This document shows, piece by piece, positions 62,638 to 64,000 of a stretch of DNA of 64,000 nt; within the stretch, counting starts at the first letter, position 1, and every line of letters begins with the position of its first letter. The translations under genes were made by a program, and so were the position numbers. The notes beneath the pieces were generated by a model. It did not search any database. It saw only the letters and a list, made by a program, of their open reading frames with translations, and was not told where the DNA came from. This stretch comes from Flexistipes sinusarabici DSM 4947 (GTDB taxonomy: Bacteria; Chrysiogenota; Deferribacteres; Deferribacterales; Flexistipitaceae): contig NC_015672.1 in the NCBI RefSeq assembly GCF_000218625.1, positions 1,711,451-1,775,450 of the forward strand, in the 5' to 3' direction.

Positions 62638-63089
62638 TTGTGAAAATTTACTGAGGTAAGTTCAAATGATCTCTGTTGCTCGGGAGAGGATTTATCCATA
62701 TGCTCATACACAAACTTTTCCAGGTTGTCAGAGTTATCATTTTTTGCAAAATAATCTGTCCTGGAAAGAGCAGAAAGGGTTACTATAGATGAAAAAACTA
62801 TTACGACTGCTGCACCGGCCACCACCCTGGATCTTTGAACTGCTTTAAATGCACTTTTCTTTTTATTATTTTTGTTTTCTATTTTAGCCATTATACTGCA
62901 GGAAAAGTCCACATTATACGTACCACTGTAACTGTCTTTTATATAGGATTTAAGCATCGATTCATTTTTAAGGGCAGTTTTACATGAAGGGCATGTGCCG
63001 ATATGCTCAAACAGCTCATTTTCATGCACACTGCTCAATTCATCATCGACATAAAGTGATATAAGTTTACGATACTTTTGACATTTCAT
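62634..63089 (-). CDS. Zinc-finger (zf-HC2) anti-sigma factor
   Basis: From ATG 63089 (MKCQKYRKLISLYVDDEL) it is about 151 residues. The N-terminal anti-sigma domain has the HIGTCPSC motif (His-x3-Cys-x2-Cys), which binds zinc. A single membrane helix (VVAGAAVVIVFSSIVTLSAL) follows, then a short periplasmic tail. The gene overlaps the sigma factor gene by 23 bp. It should hold the sigma factor at the membrane until the periplasmic signal releases it. Confidence 0.9.
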   Translation of the reverse strand: MKCQKYRKLISLYVDDELSSVHENELFEHIGTCPSCKTALKNESMLKSYIKDSYSGTYNVDFSCSIMAKIENKNNKKKSAFKAVQRSRVVAGAAVVIVFSSIVTLSALSRTDYFAKNDNSDNLEKFVYEHMDKSSPEQQRSFELTSVNFHK

Positions 63090-63657
63090 TAACAAACCCT
63101 TGTTTTATAAGTCTCTGTTTAATATACTGTCTTGCATTGAAAAGTCTTGATCTCACGGTTCCCACAGGAATTTCCAGTATTTCAGCTATTTCCTCATAGC
63201 TCATATCCTCTACTTCCCTGAGAATGATAACAACCCTTAATTTTGCAGGCAGTGCATCCACAAAATTTCTGACATACTTCTTCAGCTCATCATTCAGCAA
63301 ATCCTCTTCAGGCGTTGCTCCGTCGGTTATTCTGTCAAAAAAATCATCGCCTTTGTCTTCATCATCACTGTTTTTGGAAAAAACATCCACCATACGTTTA
63401 TTTTTTTCAAAAGTAAGAAACGCACAGTTAATAGCAATCCTTTTCAACCACGGGTAAAATTGGTTTTTATTTCTTAATGTGTCGAGTTTTTCAAAAGATT
63501 TCATAAATGCTTCCTGCACAATATCCTGAGCAAGATCCGCATCCTTAACAATGTTTATTACTGTAGCGTACAGCTTCCGCTGGTACTTTATAATCATCAT
63601 TTCAAAAGAATTGGTATCACCAGCTAAAACCTTGTCTATCATCTGAGAATCATTCAT
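63067..63657 (-). CDS. rpoE: ECF sigma factor (RpoE-like)
   Basis: The protein is about 196 residues from ATG 63657 (MNDSQMIDKVLAGD), with GGAGG 5 bp upstream. Region 2 is seen in LYATVINIVKDADLAQDIVQ, QFYPWLKRIAINCAF, and region 4 in LPAKLRVVIILREVEDMSY, EEIAEILEIPVGTVRSRLF. It directs transcription of its own operon and envelope-stress genes by family knowledge. It is first in the rpoE-anti-sigma-rseB-htrA operon. Confidence 0.95.
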   Translation of the reverse strand: MNDSQMIDKVLAGDTNSFEMMIIKYQRKLYATVINIVKDADLAQDIVQEAFMKSFEKLDTLRNKNQFYPWLKRIAINCAFLTFEKNKRMVDVFSKNSDDEDKGDDFFDRITDGATPEEDLLNDELKKYVRNFVDALPAKLRVVIILREVEDMSYEEIAEILEIPVGTVRSRLFNARQYIKQRLIKQGFVNEMSKVS

Positions 63658-63757
63658 TATTTCCTCCGGCCACAATGCTTTGACAGTTCTATTTTAGTTA
63701 AGTTCATATATATTTTGCAATAGTAAATATTCTAGCGTCACCCCATTTTTCGCAGAC

Positions 63758-64000
63758 TTATGCCACGAGTAAACTTTTTTTCCTTCTGACAACAGGAATA
63801 CCATCTATAATTTCTCTTTCCCTATGTTTTTCTAAATAATACGGTATCTTCATATAATACACTATATCTGATTTATATTTTTTATCTCTAAATCTAAAAA
63901 GCCTCTTATTATAAGACAATAACATATTCCTGATACCGTCTGATATCCTGTAATGCATAAATGTGCACACTGTCCTATTCTTTGTGTTATATTTCTCACG
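63758..64000 (-). CDS. Hypothetical protein, N-terminus beyond the window edge
   Basis: The frame is open from the window edge to a stop at 63758 (about 80 codons). It is basic and rich in Arg, Lys and Tyr (MLLSYNKRLFRFRDKKYKS, IPYYLEKHREREIIDGIP). I do not recognise it. A GTG at 63970 could start a 70-residue version, but the frame continues upstream, so the gene is probably longer. Confidence 0.35.
   Translation of the reverse strand, partial: REKYNTKNRTVCTFMHYRISDGIRNMLLSYNKRLFRFRDKKYKSDIVYYMKIPYYLEKHREREIIDGIPVVRRKKSLLVA

Overview
The window looks like chromosomal DNA of an AT-rich, moderately thermophilic anaerobe of the Deferribacteres type (Flexistipes/Deferribacter-like). That is an inference from the gene style (rpsB-tsf, ispG, ksgA, actP/DUF485/DUF294, an rpoE-rseB-htrA stress operon), the AT-rich sequence and the load of insertion sequences. 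No taxonomic search was possible.

Positions 1-28375 form a defence and mobile region. On the minus strand, one long tightly overlapping operon encodes a type III-B CRISPR complex: cas6, a Csx1-family CARF-HEPN nuclease, cmr1, cas10/cmr2, cmr3-6 and a Csx20-like ring nuclease. It runs into CRISPR array 1 (1-1202). Upstream is an adaptation operon made of a CRISPR-associated primase-polymerase (CAPP), cas1 and cas2. A plus-strand TPR plus cold-shock-like protein lies between the two operons. After two insertion sequences (IS1380 and IS5 families) comes a plus-strand operon that I read as CalpS-CalpT-CalpL: a sigma-like factor, its partner and a Lon-SAVED protease. CRISPR array 2 follows (22798-24306), with a near-duplicate leader. 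Further right are broken DUF1998 and HD-domain genes, palindromic repeats, a frameshifted excisionase-like gene and a frameshifted tyrosine integrase abutting a tRNA-Leu.

The main discovery is in the spacers. Read on the plus strand, about ten spacers from both arrays translate to pieces of one protein family. They give MYLLNAFSLQM at the start codon with its ribosome-binding site, then MLGEFPASVKID, HAINTAERLG, LGVAPNRINV / LGVEHNRINV, and RLPEG...LPEG. This is the pattern of DUF1874 (AcrIII-1/Crn2), the viral ring nuclease that destroys cyclic tetra-adenylate. Where spacers overlap the same codons, nearly all differences are synonymous. Because crRNAs are made from the minus strand, all ten are antisense to the target mRNA. 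The host therefore appears to have repeatedly immunised itself against the anti-CRISPR that would silence its cA4-dependent Csx1 and CalpL effectors. A second, unidentified gene (TEAYHL) is hit by three spacers.

Positions 29116-35074 hold a small integrated element bounded by a 49-bp duplication of the 3' part of tRNA-Pro(CGG). It carries its own integrase, a RelE-type toxin-antitoxin pair and broken IS4/IS1634 elements.

Positions 35150-64000 are mostly housekeeping: pdxA-ksgA-exonuclease; actP-DUF485 with a DUF294 regulator; a LOG protein and lipoprotein; a PAS histidine kinase with a substrate-binding protein; a CorC-like protein; a GGDEF protein; five tRNAs in all (two Ser, Asn and Ala here, in addition to Leu and Pro to the left); ispG; rpsB-tsf; a GH13 phosphorylase with a STAS protein; an NPD-type flavoenzyme; and the rpoE/anti-sigma/rseB/htrA operon. 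Dispersed palindromic repeat families A and B occur in both halves.
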